In this document: in pieces, positions 26,630 through 35,844 of the stretch
How positions within the stretch are numbered: position 1 is the first letter of the stretch
Layout: the number at the start of each line of letters is the position of its first letter
Source: Geodermatophilus poikilotrophus
Lineage (GTDB): Bacteria > Actinomycetota > Actinomycetes > Mycobacteriales > Geodermatophilaceae
DNA length: 64,000 nucleotides
NCBI RefSeq assembly: GCF_900111455.1
Contig: NZ_FOIE01000009.1
Coordinates: forward strand, 124,001 to 188,000
Direction: 5' to 3'
Made by a program: the position numbers and the translations under genes
Notes under the pieces: model-generated
The model's database searches: none
Seen by the model: only the letters and a program-made list of their open reading frames with translations
Told to the model about the DNA's origin: nothing

Positions 26630-28076
26630 CCTGCGGTCGCTCGTCCCAGAACCGCGCGTCGCGCCGCCGCCACACCAGCATGAGGACGACGCCCGCGGCC
26701 ATGATCGCCACGCCGATGACCAGCGGCGGCCCGAGCCCCAGCCAGGCCTGGCCGGTGTAGCTGTGGGCCGGGTCCGCGAGGTCGCGCACCGAGAGCACGA
26801 GCAGCCAGACCAGCATCCCGGCGCCGACCAGCGGCCCGACGCCGAGCAGCAGCAGGTCCCGCAGGCTGCGGGTCAGCCGCTGCCGGAAGTACACCGCGCA
26901 GGCGATGCCGGTCATCGCGTAGTACAGCGCGATGAGCAGCGACAGCGCGGTGATCGAGTCGAACAGCGCGTTCGCCGAGACCGCGCTGACGCCGAGGTAC
27001 CAGGCGACGGCCACGCCGGCGACCCACCAGGTGGAGACGTCCGGCGTCCGGTGGCGCGGCGAGATCGACCCGAACCGGGCCGGCAGCGCCGCCCGCCGGG
27101 CCATCGACAGGCCGGTCCGGGAGGCCGGGATGATCGTCGTCTGCGTGGAGGCGATCGCGGCGGTGGCGACGGCGAGCAGCACCACCCAGTCCCAGCCGCC
27201 GAGCACCTGCTCGGACAGCAGCGCGAAGACCGCCTCCTCCTCGTCGGCGTTCTCCGCCAGCCAGCCCGTGCCGGCGAAGCAGACGACGGCGACCGCGACG
27301 CCGAGGTAGGTCAGCAGCAGGACGACGGTCGACAGCACACCGGCCCGTCCGGAGACGGCGGCGCTCCCGCGCGTCTCCTCGGTCAGGTTGACCGCCGACT
27401 CCCACCCCCAGTACGCGAAGACGCCGAGCAGCAGCCCGCCGGTCAGCGCCGCGCCGCCCGATCCGAACGGGTCCAGCCAGGACCACTGCGGGGTCAGCGC
27501 GCCGAACGGGCTGTCCCCGCGGACGCCGCGCACCAGCGCGACGACGGCGAAGACCGCCAGCGCCGCGGTCTGCGCGACGATCAGCCCGTTCTGCACCCGC
27601 ACGGACAGCTCCGTGCCCAGCACGCACAGCGCCGCCATGACGAGGACGAGCAGCACGCTGAGGCCCAGGACGACGGGCGTCGAGGACTCCCAGCCGTCCA
27701 GCCCGGCCGCGAGCAGGGTGAACCGGACGCCGACCTCGGCCAGCGAGCCCACCACCAGGACGCCGGTCATCGCGATCGCCCAGCCGCCGATCCAGCCGGC
27801 CCACGGGCCCATCGCCCGGGTGACCCAGGAGAACGTCGTCCCGCAGTCGGGGTCGGCGCGGTCCAACGCGGCGAACGCGGTCGCGATGAGCAGCATCGGC
27901 ACGAACGAGGCGAGCAGCACGCCGGGCGCGTGCACGCCGACCAGCGCGACGACCGGCCCGATCACCGCGGCCAGCGAGTAGGCAGGCGAGGTCGAGGCGA
28001 GGCCGATGACGAGGGCTCCCCCGAAGCCGATGGCGTCGGGACGCAGGGTGGGCGGGGACTCCGCAGCCGCGGTCAC
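26604..28076 (-). CDS. APC-superfamily amino acid permease
   Basis: 490 residues with about twelve membrane segments. IGLASTSPAYSLAAV near the N-terminus is the APC helix-1 substrate loop, and GWESAVNLTEET is typical of helix 6-7 regions. It imports an amino acid or amine across the cytoplasmic membrane; specificity cannot be read. GTG 28076 is preferred because sequence further upstream belongs to repeat copy 3. Its 3' end overlaps the YdeI-like gene by 26 bases. Confidence 0.88.
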   Translation of the reverse strand: MTAAAESPPTLRPDAIGFGGALVIGLASTSPAYSLAAVIGPVVALVGVHAPGVLLASFVPMLLIATAFAALDRADPDCGTTFSWVTRAMGPWAGWIGGWAIAMTGVLVVGSLAEVGVRFTLLAAGLDGWESSTPVVLGLSVLLVLVMAALCVLGTELSVRVQNGLIVAQTAALAVFAVVALVRGVRGDSPFGALTPQWSWLDPFGSGGAALTGGLLLGVFAYWGWESAVNLTEETRGSAAVSGRAGVLSTVVLLLTYLGVAVAVVCFAGTGWLAENADEEEAVFALLSEQVLGGWDWVVLLAVATAAIASTQTTIIPASRTGLSMARRAALPARFGSISPRHRTPDVSTWWVAGVAVAWYLGVSAVSANALFDSITALSLLIALYYAMTGIACAVYFRQRLTRSLRDLLLLGVGPLVGAGMLVWLLVLSVRDLADPAHSYTGQAWLGLGPPLVIGVAIMAAGVVLMLVWRRRDARFWDERPQVSTDVDPR

Positions 28077-28131
28077 GGCCGGCGACGCTACGGGCGCCGC
28101 CGCCCGCGCTGCCGTTGGCCCCCTGCAGGAG

Positions 28132-28186
28132 AAGGACCCCGTCCTCCTCACCCCTCGCGAGCTCGGGGCGAGCCTCGGGAGGGGCC
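28132..28186. repeat. Dispersed palindromic intergenic repeat, copy 3 (with a partial copy at 28117-28129)
   Basis: From AAGGACCCCGTCC to GGGAGGGGCC, between the APC permease start and the NlpC/P60 stop. Its orientation is opposite to most copies relative to the neighbouring stop. A GGCCCCCTGCAGG fragment immediately precedes it. The core is CCCCTCGCGAGCTCGGGGCGAG. Confidence 0.75.
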
Positions 28187-28190
28187 GCCT

Positions 28191-29198
28191 TCACAGGATG
28201 CGGCGGGCTCCGGCGTAGTCGCCGATGTCCACGGTGGTCACCGCCACCGGCATGCCGGTCTCCCGCGCGTGCACCATCTTGCCGCCGCCCACGTAGATGC
28301 CCACGTGGTAGACGGGCGAGCCGAAGAAGACGAGGTCACCGGGCTGCAGGTCGCTGCGCGAGACGGCCGTGCCCATCCGCGACTGCGCCCGGCTGGAGTG
28401 CGGCAGGGAGACGCCGATGGCCTGGTACGCGTAGCTGGTCAGCCCGGAGCAGTCGAAGCCGCCCGGCCCCGAGCCACCCCAGAGGTAGGGCGTGCCGACC
28501 TGCGCGAGCGCGGCCGCGAGGACGCCACCGACGTCACCGCTCGGAGCGGCGGCCACGACCGCGTCGACGTCGGCGGTCAGCGCAGGTCCGGCGATCGTGG
28601 TCCGGACGGCGGCCTGCTCGGTGGCCGAGAGGCCCGCGTAGTCGCGCTGGTACTGCTCGCGCCGCGTCTGCACCTCGGCCCGCTGGCGCTCGAGCTCGGC
28701 GAGGGTGGCGGTGGCCTGCGCGGCAGCGGCGTCGGCGTCGGCGCGGGTCTGCTCGGCCGCACGCTGGGCCACCGAGACCTCGGCGAGCAGGCCCTCGGTG
28801 TGGGCGGCGATGAGGTCCAGCGTGGTCATCTGCTGGACGACGTCCGCCGCGGAGTCGGAGGTGAGGAAGGCGGCCATCCGGGACTGCGTCGTGCCGGCGC
28901 TCTGCGCGATGGCCGCCAGCTGCGGGCCGTAACCGGCGAGCACGGCCTCCGCCTGGGACGCCCGCACGGCGGCGTCGGCCGCGGTCTGCTGCTGCGCGGT
29001 GACGGTCAGCTGGGCCTCGTGGACCTGCTCGTCGAGGGCGGCCACCTGCTTGCTCGCCTCGGCGACCAGCCGCGAGGCCTCGTCCGCGGACGAGGGAGCC
29101 GCGCCCGCGGTGGCCGGGGTCAGCAGCACGGCGACGGCGGCGGTGACAGCCAGCGTGGCGCGCGACCAGCGTCGGCTCGTCGTCCGGTTGCGGCCCAT
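28191..29198 (-). CDS. Secreted NlpC/P60 peptidoglycan endopeptidase with coiled-coil domain
   Basis: 335 residues. A signal peptide (basic MGRNRTTSRRWSR, hydrophobic core, cleavage near TAGAAP, about 34) precedes a long coiled-coil (about 38-195). A C-terminal NlpC/P60 domain follows with Cys250 (FDCSGL), His298 (YHVGIYVG) and His310 (MVHARET). This is the RipA/RipC-like architecture of actinobacterial cell-wall hydrolases, which cut D-Glu-mDAP stem-peptide links during growth or division. ATG 29198 is preferred because a full signal peptide starts there and GAGAGGGGG precedes. Confidence 0.9.
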   Translation of the reverse strand: MGRNRTTSRRWSRATLAVTAAVAVLLTPATAGAAPSSADEASRLVAEASKQVAALDEQVHEAQLTVTAQQQTAADAAVRASQAEAVLAGYGPQLAAIAQSAGTTQSRMAAFLTSDSAADVVQQMTTLDLIAAHTEGLLAEVSVAQRAAEQTRADADAAAAQATATLAELERQRAEVQTRREQYQRDYAGLSATEQAAVRTTIAGPALTADVDAVVAAAPSGDVGGVLAAALAQVGTPYLWGGSGPGGFDCSGLTSYAYQAIGVSLPHSSRAQSRMGTAVSRSDLQPGDLVFFGSPVYHVGIYVGGGKMVHARETGMPVAVTTVDIGDYAGARRIL

Positions 29199-29394
29199 GG
29201 CCGGCCCCCTCTCGCCGCGCCCCGCCCCGGGAGGAGGCGGTGTTCCGAGCGCGTGAGCACGCACGGTAAGGAAGGCGCAACGTGCGGTAGGGGGCGGCGC
29301 GCGGGCTGCGGCCCGGAGCGGTCGGCTCAGTCGTCACACGGACCCCGACGGTCCCGTGTGCCGCAGCAGGACCCCGTCCTGTCGGGGGTGCGGG

Positions 29395-29883
29395 CTACCG
29401 CCGGCGCGGCGGGGCGGAGCCGGAGGGCGTGCGGTCGGGTGCGAGGGGGACCAGCCGGTCGGCGACCGCACCGGTCACGAAGGAGTAGACGGCCTTGCCG
29501 CCGATGTCCACGACCTGGTCCTGGCGCGACCACGTCCACGGCGGCGCACCCACGCCGGTGGCGTTCTCGAGTGTCTGGTCGGTGGCCAGCCGCACCGACG
29601 TGTGCCAGGCCGAGGCGCGCCAGCCGCGCAGCCCGCTGGCCGACCACACGCCCCGCAGGGCGCCGACGAGCGCACCGGTGCCCCAGTGCATGAGGTGGTT
29701 GCGCACGGGCGGGCGCGCGGACCCCGGCAGCCGGCGGCGGGTGGTCAGCGCCGTGAGGGTGCGCCCGGGCACGTAGGAGTTCGGTCGGTGCGTCACCGAC
29801 TGCTCGACCTTCTCGGCGAGCGTCATGGCCGCGGTGCCGGCGAGACCGGCGAGGGCGCCCCGGAGGGCGGCACGTCCCAGCAT
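29395..29883 (-). CDS. Conserved hypothetical membrane-associated protein
   Basis: 162 residues. The N-terminal RGALAGLAGTAAMTLAEKVEQ is a weakly hydrophobic helix. A second helical Gly/Ala stretch follows at HLMHWGTGALVGALRGV, and the C-terminus has a VYSFVTGAVADRLV segment and a basic end. The pattern resembles small actinobacterial proteins that embed re-entrant helices, but I recognise no named family. ATG 29883. The 196 bases upstream of its stop, toward the NlpC gene, hold a repeat fragment (AGGACCCCGTCC). Confidence 0.6.
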   Translation of the reverse strand: MLGRAALRGALAGLAGTAAMTLAEKVEQSVTHRPNSYVPGRTLTALTTRRRLPGSARPPVRNHLMHWGTGALVGALRGVWSASGLRGWRASAWHTSVRLATDQTLENATGVGAPPWTWSRQDQVVDIGGKAVYSFVTGAVADRLVPLAPDRTPSGSAPPRRR

Positions 29884-29968
29884 GGACGGGCCCTACCCGG
29901 GCAGCGGTGCGGCAGAACCGCGGCCCGGCCCCGCGGGTGCGGGGCCGGGCCGGGTGCCGTGCTGGAAC

Positions 29969-30019
29969 GGCCACCTCTCGGGTGCCCGCAGCGCCTGCGA
30001 GGCGTGGGGGAGGTGGTCC
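29969..30019. repeat. Dispersed palindromic intergenic repeat, copy 4
   Basis: From GGCCACCTCTC to GGAGGTGGTCC, ending four bases before the stop of the small Cys-rich gene. The outer stem CCACCTC/GAGGTGG differs from other copies but still pairs. The core is GCAGCGCCTGCGAGGCG. Confidence 0.8.
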
Positions 30020-30023
30020 TCCG

Positions 30024-30326
30024 TCAGCCGGCGAGGGGCTCCGGGGCGTCGAGGTCGGCGACCATCTCCAGGTCGCGGACGACGGCGCTGAGCTCGCCGG
30101 CGGTCCACGGCTCGCAGCAGTCGCAGCCGCCCTCGCGGTAGCTGACCAGGCCGATCAGTCCCTCGGCCTGGTCCTCGGCGATGGCCAGGTTCCCGGCCGA
30201 GGGGTGGCGGTGGCAGGTGCACGCCGAGACGCACAGGCCCAGGCCCCACCCGGCCACCACGACGGAGGTCCCGTCGTCCCACACCCTGCCGACCTGGAAG
30301 ACCGACGGCTTCTGAGTCCTCGTCAC
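30024..30326 (-). CDS. Small cysteine-rich hypothetical protein
   Basis: 100 residues. Two cysteine clusters, LCVSACTCHRH (about 31-41) and GGCDCCEPW (about 67-75), give six cysteines and nearby histidines in a small soluble protein, consistent with bound zinc or an Fe-S cluster. No family recognised. GTG 30326 is the only sensible start. It lies alone between an unknown membrane protein and the tldE gene. Coding is supported by repeat copy 4 directly after its stop, the usual position of these elements. Confidence 0.6.
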   Translation of the reverse strand: MTRTQKPSVFQVGRVWDDGTSVVVAGWGLGLCVSACTCHRHPSAGNLAIAEDQAEGLIGLVSYREGGCDCCEPWTAGELSAVVRDLEMVADLDAPEPLAG

Positions 30327-30601
30327 GGGACCCCTCCCCTCACCGGTCCGGCTGCGCCGGAGCCCCTCTGCGGTCGGGCGGGGGAAGCCCCACCCGGTGC
30401 ACTTTCGGCGTGCGAGCGAGGTGGTGGAGTCGAAGGTCCCCCACCGCGCACGACAGAAGGTAGGTGGACCGACGCGCACGGTCACGACGCCATGCGGGAC
30501 GACTGTGACGGACCGGTCACCCGCCCCACGGGACCCACGCGTCCCACCCGTGCACGCCCGGCCGGACGACGAGTGCCGGGTCGCCGTGGTCTCCGGACGC
30601 C
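30327..30601. other. Intergenic region without a recognisable gene
   Basis: Together with repeat copy 5 this is a gap of about 330 bases between the Cys-rich gene and tldE. It holds a short CGGCTGCGCCGG-type palindrome near 30347 and no convincing coding frame, RNA gene or operator. It presumably carries the promoter of the Cys-rich gene on the minus strand. Confidence 0.5.
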
Positions 30602-30655
30602 GGCCCCCTGCAGGAACCCGCCGCGAGCTCGCGAGTGGCGGGGGCAGCGGGTCCT
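30602..30655. repeat. Dispersed palindromic intergenic repeat, copy 5
   Basis: From GGCCCCCTGCAGG to GCAGCGGGTCC, ending three bases before the TldE stop (30659). The inner stem is CCCGCC/GGCGGG around GCGAGCTCGCGAG. The outer stem CCCCTGC/GCAGCGGG is imperfect in this copy. Confidence 0.8.
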
Positions 30656-30658
30656 CTC

Positions 30659-32050
30659 TCAGCTGGCGGGCGACACCGAGCTCATGTTGAAGTCCGGCAC
30701 GCGTACGGCCGGCATCGCAGCCCGGGTGAACCAGTCGCTCCACTCGCGGGGCAGGGTGCGCTCGGTGCGGCCGGCCTGGGTGATCCGGCCGAGCAGGTCC
30801 ACCGGCGACTCGTTGAACCGGAAGTTGTTCACCGCGCCGCGCACCTCACCGCCCTCCACGAGGAAGACGCCGTCGCGGGTGAGCCCGGTCAGCAGCAGCG
30901 TCTGCGGGTCGACCTCGCGGATGTACCACAGCGTGGTCAGCAGCAGGCCGCGGTCGGTGGCCGCGACCATCCCCTCCAGCGTCTCCGTGGCGCCCGGCTG
31001 CTCGAGGACGAGGTTGTCGACGGCCGCGGTGGCCGGTGCGGTGGTCTTCAGCGCCCAGGCCCGCGGCCGGATCAGGTTGGTCAGCACGCCGCCGGAGATC
31101 CACTCGACCGCCGGCGTCGCCATCCCGTTGTCGAACACCGAGGCCGCGCCCGACGAGCCGCTGACCACCTGGAACGGGCACGCCTCCAGGCCGGGCTCGA
31201 ACGGGTCGCTGCGCAGCGTCAGCGGCAGCGCGGCCAGCCGCTCGCCGATGCGGTTGCCCCCGCCCGGCCGGGCGTAGACGTTGCGGCCCTCGTCGGCGTC
31301 GCGGGCCTCCATCGTCCAGTGGGCGTAGATCATCAGGTCGCTGACCGCCGAGGGCGGCAGCAGGGTCTCGTAGCGCCCGGCGGGCAGGTCGATGCGGCGC
31401 TGCGACCAGCCGAGCTTGCGCTGCACGTCGGCGACCAGGTCGGCCACCGACACGTCGGCGAAGTCGCGGGTGCCGACGCCGGCCCACACCGAGCGGCTCA
31501 TGTCGCCGCTCTTGCCGTTGAGCTCCACACGGCCGCTGGGCTGGTCGTGCCGCAGCCGCAGCCCGGTCGACGTCCCGAGGTAGGTGGTGGCCATGCCGTG
31601 CTCGGCGAAGCCGAACAGCAGCTCGCCGCGGTCGCGGGCGCCGCCGAAGGCCTCCCCCAGCGCCGGCGCGAAGTCGCGGAAGACGCCGATCGAGGTCTCG
31701 GCGGGGTCGGCGTCCCAGTCGCCCGCGCCCGGCGGGGCCTCGCTGACCAGCGGGACGGCGTCCTCGGCCGGACCGGCATCCCGGGCGGCCTGCTCGCTGG
31801 CGGCCACCAGCTCCTCGACGTCCGGGCTGCCGGTGCGGGCCACCGTGCCGGCCGCCATCCCGGCACCGCCGTCGACGAAGGAGACGACGACGACCTGCCG
31901 GGAGCGCACGGAGCCGTTGGTGGTCAGGCTGTTGCTCGCCCAGCGGAGGTTGGCCGCCGAGCTCTCCACGACGAAGGCGACCTGCCCGTCGGCGGTGGAG
32001 GCGGCCAGCGCCTTCTCGACGACGTCCTGCGGACGGTCCCACGAGCTCAT
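30659..32050 (-). CDS. TldE/PmbA-family metallopeptidase subunit
   Basis: 463 residues of the TldD/PmbA fold without the HExxxH motif, which identifies the TldE partner. Conserved segments include NSLTTNGS near the N-terminus, GLRLRHDQPSGRVELNGKSGD in the middle and GEVRGAVNNFRFNESP at the C-terminus. TldE pairs with TldD to form a protease that opens and trims unfolded peptides, including RiPP precursors. The start overlaps the TldD stop (ATGA at 32047-32050). One may note that a RiPP system (mycofactocin) sits in the same window, though no link is shown. Confidence 0.9.
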   Translation of the reverse strand: MSSWDRPQDVVEKALAASTADGQVAFVVESSAANLRWASNSLTTNGSVRSRQVVVVSFVDGGAGMAAGTVARTGSPDVEELVAASEQAARDAGPAEDAVPLVSEAPPGAGDWDADPAETSIGVFRDFAPALGEAFGGARDRGELLFGFAEHGMATTYLGTSTGLRLRHDQPSGRVELNGKSGDMSRSVWAGVGTRDFADVSVADLVADVQRKLGWSQRRIDLPAGRYETLLPPSAVSDLMIYAHWTMEARDADEGRNVYARPGGGNRIGERLAALPLTLRSDPFEPGLEACPFQVVSGSSGAASVFDNGMATPAVEWISGGVLTNLIRPRAWALKTTAPATAAVDNLVLEQPGATETLEGMVAATDRGLLLTTLWYIREVDPQTLLLTGLTRDGVFLVEGGEVRGAVNNFRFNESPVDLLGRITQAGRTERTLPREWSDWFTRAAMPAVRVPDFNMSSVSPAS

Positions 32051-33561
32051 CGTCCCGCCTCCTGCGCCGTGTTCAGGATGTTCACGTCCTCGAAGAGCGC
32101 CACCGGGCAGCCGTGGCTGACCGGGGCGACCTGCCCGGGCTGGCCCTTGCCGCAGTTGAAGGCGCCGCCGAGCCGGTACGTCTGCGGGCCGCCAACGACG
32201 CGCATCGAGCCCCAGAAGTCCGTCGTCGTCGCCTGGTAGGCCACGTCACGGAGCTGGCCGGCCAACGCCCCGCCCTCGATCCGGTAGAAGCGCTGGCCGG
32301 TGAACTGGAAGTTGTAGCGCTGCATGTCGATCGACCAGCTCTTGTCGCCGACGACGTAGATGCCGCGCTCGACGCCGGCGACGAGCTCGTCGGTGGAGGG
32401 GCCGTCGGGCGCCGGCTGCAGCGAGACGTTGGCCATCCGCTGCACCGGCGTGTGCTGCGGCGAGTCCGCGAAGGCGCAGCCGTTGGAGCGCGCCATGCCA
32501 CCCATCCGCGCCGTGTTGCGGTCGACCTGGTACCCGACCAGCACGCCGTCCCTGACGATGTCCCACTGCTGGCCGGCGACGCCCTCGTCGTCCCAGCCGA
32601 TCGTCGACAGCCCGTGCGGGGCGGTGCGGTCCCCGGTCACGTTCATGATCCCGGAGCCGTAGCGGAGCGTGCCCAGCTTGTCGACGGTGGCGAACGAGGT
32701 GCCGGCGTAGGCCGCCTCGTAGCCCAGCGCCCGGTCCAGCTCGGTGGCGTGGCCGATGGACTCGTGGATGGTCAGCCACAGGTTCGACGGGTCGACGACG
32801 AGGTCGTAGCGGCCGGCCCGGACCGAGGGCGCCTTGGTCTTCTCGCGCAGCAGCTCGGGGATCTCGGCGATCTCGCCGCGCCAGTCCCAGCCGGTGCCGG
32901 TCAGGTACTCCCAGCCGCGGCCGGCCGGCGGGGCGATGGTCCGCATGCTCTCGAACGCGCCGGTGGTGCGGTCGACGGTGAGCGCGGTGAGCGCCGGGTG
33001 GGTGCGCACCCGCTGCTGGCGGGTACGGGTGCCGGCGGTGTCGGCGTAGTACTTCTGCTCCTTGACCGCCTGGCAGACCGTCTCCACGTGCTCAACGCCG
33101 TCGGCGGCCAGCAGCTGCTCCGACAGCTCGGTGAGCAGCTCGGTCTTCTCGGCGTCGGGGACCTCGAACGGGTCGACGTCGTAGTCGGACACCCAGGTCG
33201 CGTCCGGGTACACCGGCTCCGGCGCCAGCTCGACGCGGTCGCTGTTGACCGCCGCCGACACCTGCGCGACGGCGACCGCCTCCTCGGCCAGCCGGACGGC
33301 CTCCGCGGCGGTGAGGACGACGCCCGCGGCGAACCCCCAGGTGCCCTCGTGGACAACGCGCACGGCCAGGCCGAGGTCCTCGCCGTCGGCCAGGGACTCC
33401 AGCCGGGCGTCGCGCAGGCTGATCGACTGCGTGCGGATCCGCTCCACCCGGATGTCGGCGTGCTCGCAGCCCAGGTCGAGGGCCCGGGTGAGCGCGGCGT
33501 CGGTCAGCGCGGAGAGCGGGAGGGCGAGGAAGGACGCGTCCACGTCGCGGGCGGCAGCCAC
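32047..33561 (-). CDS. tldD: TldD-family metalloprotease subunit
   Basis: 504 residues with the zinc motif HESIGHATE (His266, Glu267, His271), which is HExxxH as in TldD. N-terminal ERIRTQSISLRDARLESLADG and C-terminal CGKGQPG segments are typical. It supplies the active site of the TldD/TldE peptidase, cleaving short unfolded peptides that enter the dimer channel. GTG 33561 is the family start; an in-frame GTG six codons downstream is an alternative. Coupled to tldE by ATGA. Confidence 0.92.
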   Translation of the reverse strand: MAAARDVDASFLALPLSALTDAALTRALDLGCEHADIRVERIRTQSISLRDARLESLADGEDLGLAVRVVHEGTWGFAAGVVLTAAEAVRLAEEAVAVAQVSAAVNSDRVELAPEPVYPDATWVSDYDVDPFEVPDAEKTELLTELSEQLLAADGVEHVETVCQAVKEQKYYADTAGTRTRQQRVRTHPALTALTVDRTTGAFESMRTIAPPAGRGWEYLTGTGWDWRGEIAEIPELLREKTKAPSVRAGRYDLVVDPSNLWLTIHESIGHATELDRALGYEAAYAGTSFATVDKLGTLRYGSGIMNVTGDRTAPHGLSTIGWDDEGVAGQQWDIVRDGVLVGYQVDRNTARMGGMARSNGCAFADSPQHTPVQRMANVSLQPAPDGPSTDELVAGVERGIYVVGDKSWSIDMQRYNFQFTGQRFYRIEGGALAGQLRDVAYQATTTDFWGSMRVVGGPQTYRLGGAFNCGKGQPGQVAPVSHGCPVALFEDVNILNTAQEAGR

Positions 33562-33674
33562 GGCCCCTGTCTACCAGCGCGGGCGCTCCGCTCCGCGCCG
33601 GGTCCGGGGCGCCCCCACCCGGTCACCGGACGGGGACGGCGTGGCCGCGAGGCGACCGGGGTAGACGCCAGCGC

Positions 33675-34493
33675 ATGGCCGCGCCCACCCCGCCGTCCCC
33701 CGCCGACGACGTCACGCTGACCTTCGGCGGGAACGCCACCACGCTGCTGCGGCTCGGCCCGTTCACCCTGCTCACCGACCCCAACTTCCTGCACCGCGGC
33801 CAGCGCGCCTACCTCGGCAAGGGGCTGTGGACCAAGCGGCTCACCGAGCCGGCGCTGCAGCCCACCCAGCTGCCGGCGCTGGACTCGATCCTGCTGTCGC
33901 ACCTGCACGCCGACCACTGGGACCGGATCGCCACCCGCACCCTCGACCGCGGCACCCCCGTCATCACCACCCAGGCGGCCGCCCGCGCGCTGGGCCGCCG
34001 GGGGTTCCGGGAGACCGTCGACCTCACGCCCTGGCAGCGGCACGAGCTCACCCGGGACGGCGCGACGCTGCGGATCACCTCGGTCCCCGGCGCCCACGGC
34101 CCCGGCCCGGTCGCGAAGCTGCTGCCGCCGGTGATGGGCAGCGTGCTGGAGCTGTTGCGGGACGGCGAGGTCGGCTGGCGCGGCTACATCAGCGGCGACA
34201 CGGTCTTCCGGCCGGAGCTCGGCGAGGTGCTGGAGCGCTGCGGACCGCTGGACGTCGTCATCCCGCACCTGGGCGGCACCAGGGCGCTCGGGTTCACCGT
34301 CACCATGGACGGCCGGCAGGGCGCCGACCTCGTCGAGCTGCTGAAGCCGCCGGTCACCGTGCCGGTGCACTACGACGACTACGACCGGTTCGCCTCGCCG
34401 CTGGGCGACTTCGTCCGCGAGGTGGCCGCCCGCCGCGCACCCGGGGAGATCCGCGCGGTGCTGCGCGGCGAGACGATCAGCCTGCGGGCCTAG
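33675..34493 (+). CDS. MBL-fold metal-dependent hydrolase (UlaG-like)
   Basis: 272 residues. The metal-binding motif HLHADHWD (His76, His78, Asp80, His81) is followed by a His in PGAHGPGP, an Asp in YISGDTVF and a C-terminal VPVHYDDYDRF histidine. It resembles UlaG/NAPE-PLD-like beta-lactamase-fold hydrolases; the substrate is unknown. ATG 33675. It overlaps the convergent amidohydrolase gene by 17 bases. Confidence 0.88.
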   Translation: MAAPTPPSPADDVTLTFGGNATTLLRLGPFTLLTDPNFLHRGQRAYLGKGLWTKRLTEPALQPTQLPALDSILLSHLHADHWDRIATRTLDRGTPVITTQAAARALGRRGFRETVDLTPWQRHELTRDGATLRITSVPGAHGPGPVAKLLPPVMGSVLELLRDGEVGWRGYISGDTVFRPELGEVLERCGPLDVVIPHLGGTRALGFTVTMDGRQGADLVELLKPPVTVPVHYDDYDRFASPLGDFVREVAARRAPGEIRAVLRGETISLRA

Positions 34494-35781
34494 CGAGGCG
34501 GGTTGCCCGTTCGGCGACCTCGGCGCGCAGCGCCTCGACGTCCGCCGTCGTGCACACGCCGTCGCGCACCACCTGCCGCCCGCCGACCCAGGTGTCGCGC
34601 ACCAGCCGCGAGGTGCCCGACCAGACCAGGTGGGTCAGCAGGTCGACCGGGCTGAGCACCGGCTCGAAGCCGAGGTCGCGGGTGTCGACGTGCACCAGGT
34701 CCGCGCGGCGGCCGACGGCGACCTGGCCGAGGTCCGGGCGCCCGATCGCGTCCGCGGCCGCACCGGTGGCCAGCCAGAACGCCTCGGCGGCGGTCAGCGC
34801 GGTCGCCGAGCCCTCGCGCAGCCGGGCCAGCCCCGCGGCGAGCCGGACGTCGGCGAGCAGGTCGAGCCCGTCGTTGGAGGCCGGCCCGTCGGTGCCCAGC
34901 CCCACCCGGATCCCCCGGTCGAGCATCGCCCGCACCGGCGCGATCCCGCTGGCGAGCTTGGCGTTGCTCGCCGGGCAGTGGGCCACCGCGACGTCGTACT
35001 CCCGCCACAGCTCCAGGTCGCCGTCGTCGACGTGGACCGAGTGCGCGGCCAGCACCCGGCCGCCCAGGACGTCGTGCGCGGCCAGCAGCGCGGGCACCGA
35101 CAGCCCGTGGGTGGCCAGCAGGTCCGCGCCCTCGCCGGCGGTCTCCGCGACGTGCAGGTGCAGCAGCAGGCCGTGCTCCCGGGCGGCGGTCGCGGCGTCG
35201 CGCAGCACCGGCAGCGGCAGCGTGTAGGCCGCGTGCGGGCCGATGCCGTACTCGACGGCGCCGTCGGCGGGCGCGGAGGTCGCCAGCGTCACCGCGGCGG
35301 CCAGCTGCTCGGCCAGCGGCGGCATCCCGGGCAGCGGCAGCAGCGGGGTGGCGACGACCGCGCGGGCGCCGGTGCGGCCGACGGCGGCGGCGATCCGCTC
35401 GGGGGAGAAGTACATCTCGACGCTGGTGGTGACCCCGCCGCGGAGCATCTCCGCCGAGGCCGCGGTCATCGCCACCTCGACGTCCTCGGGCGTGAGCCGC
35501 GCCTCCCGCGGCCAGATCACCTCGCGCAGCCAGCGCGCCAGGGACAGCCCCTCGGCCTGCCCGCGGAACAGCACCATCGGCGCGTGCGAGTGGGTGTTGA
35601 CCAAGCCCGGCAGCAGCACCCCGGGGACGGCGACCACCTCGGCGTCCCCGGCGTCCGGTGCGTCGGCGGCCGGGCCGACCCAGGTGAGGAGGCCGTCCTC
35701 GACGTCGACGGCGGCGTCGGGCACGACGGTGCCGGCACGGTCCCCGACGACGACGGCCCGGGCGGTGAAGCGCTGCCGCAT
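34477..35781 (-). CDS. Amidohydrolase, ATZ/TRZ / S-adenosylhomocysteine deaminase-like
   Basis: 434 residues. The metal ligands His64 and His66 (NTHSHAPM), a His in LLHLHVAET, a His in AAHSVHVDD and the Asp in GTDGPASND match the ATZ/TRZ family (8-oxoguanine, cytosine, S-adenosylhomocysteine or methylthioadenosine deaminases). It hydrolyses an amino-substituted ring. A link to methionine/SAM recycling is possible but not shown. ATG 35781 starts MRQRFTAR. It converges on the MBL gene. Confidence 0.85.
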   Translation of the reverse strand: MRQRFTARAVVVGDRAGTVVPDAAVDVEDGLLTWVGPAADAPDAGDAEVVAVPGVLLPGLVNTHSHAPMVLFRGQAEGLSLARWLREVIWPREARLTPEDVEVAMTAASAEMLRGGVTTSVEMYFSPERIAAAVGRTGARAVVATPLLPLPGMPPLAEQLAAAVTLATSAPADGAVEYGIGPHAAYTLPLPVLRDAATAAREHGLLLHLHVAETAGEGADLLATHGLSVPALLAAHDVLGGRVLAAHSVHVDDGDLELWREYDVAVAHCPASNAKLASGIAPVRAMLDRGIRVGLGTDGPASNDGLDLLADVRLAAGLARLREGSATALTAAEAFWLATGAAADAIGRPDLGQVAVGRRADLVHVDTRDLGFEPVLSPVDLLTHLVWSGTSRLVRDTWVGGRQVVRDGVCTTADVEALRAEVAERATRLARPAG

Positions 35782-35844
35782 GGGTGGCGAACCTACCCCC
35801 GCCGCCTGCCGGTCCCCTCCAGGCGACGCCGTTACCGTGGGCGC

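Noticed and set aside
28077-28151. Extended N-terminus for the APC permease
   Set aside because: The extra codons lie in repeat DNA and give a non-homologous peptide; GTG 28076 matches the family start.
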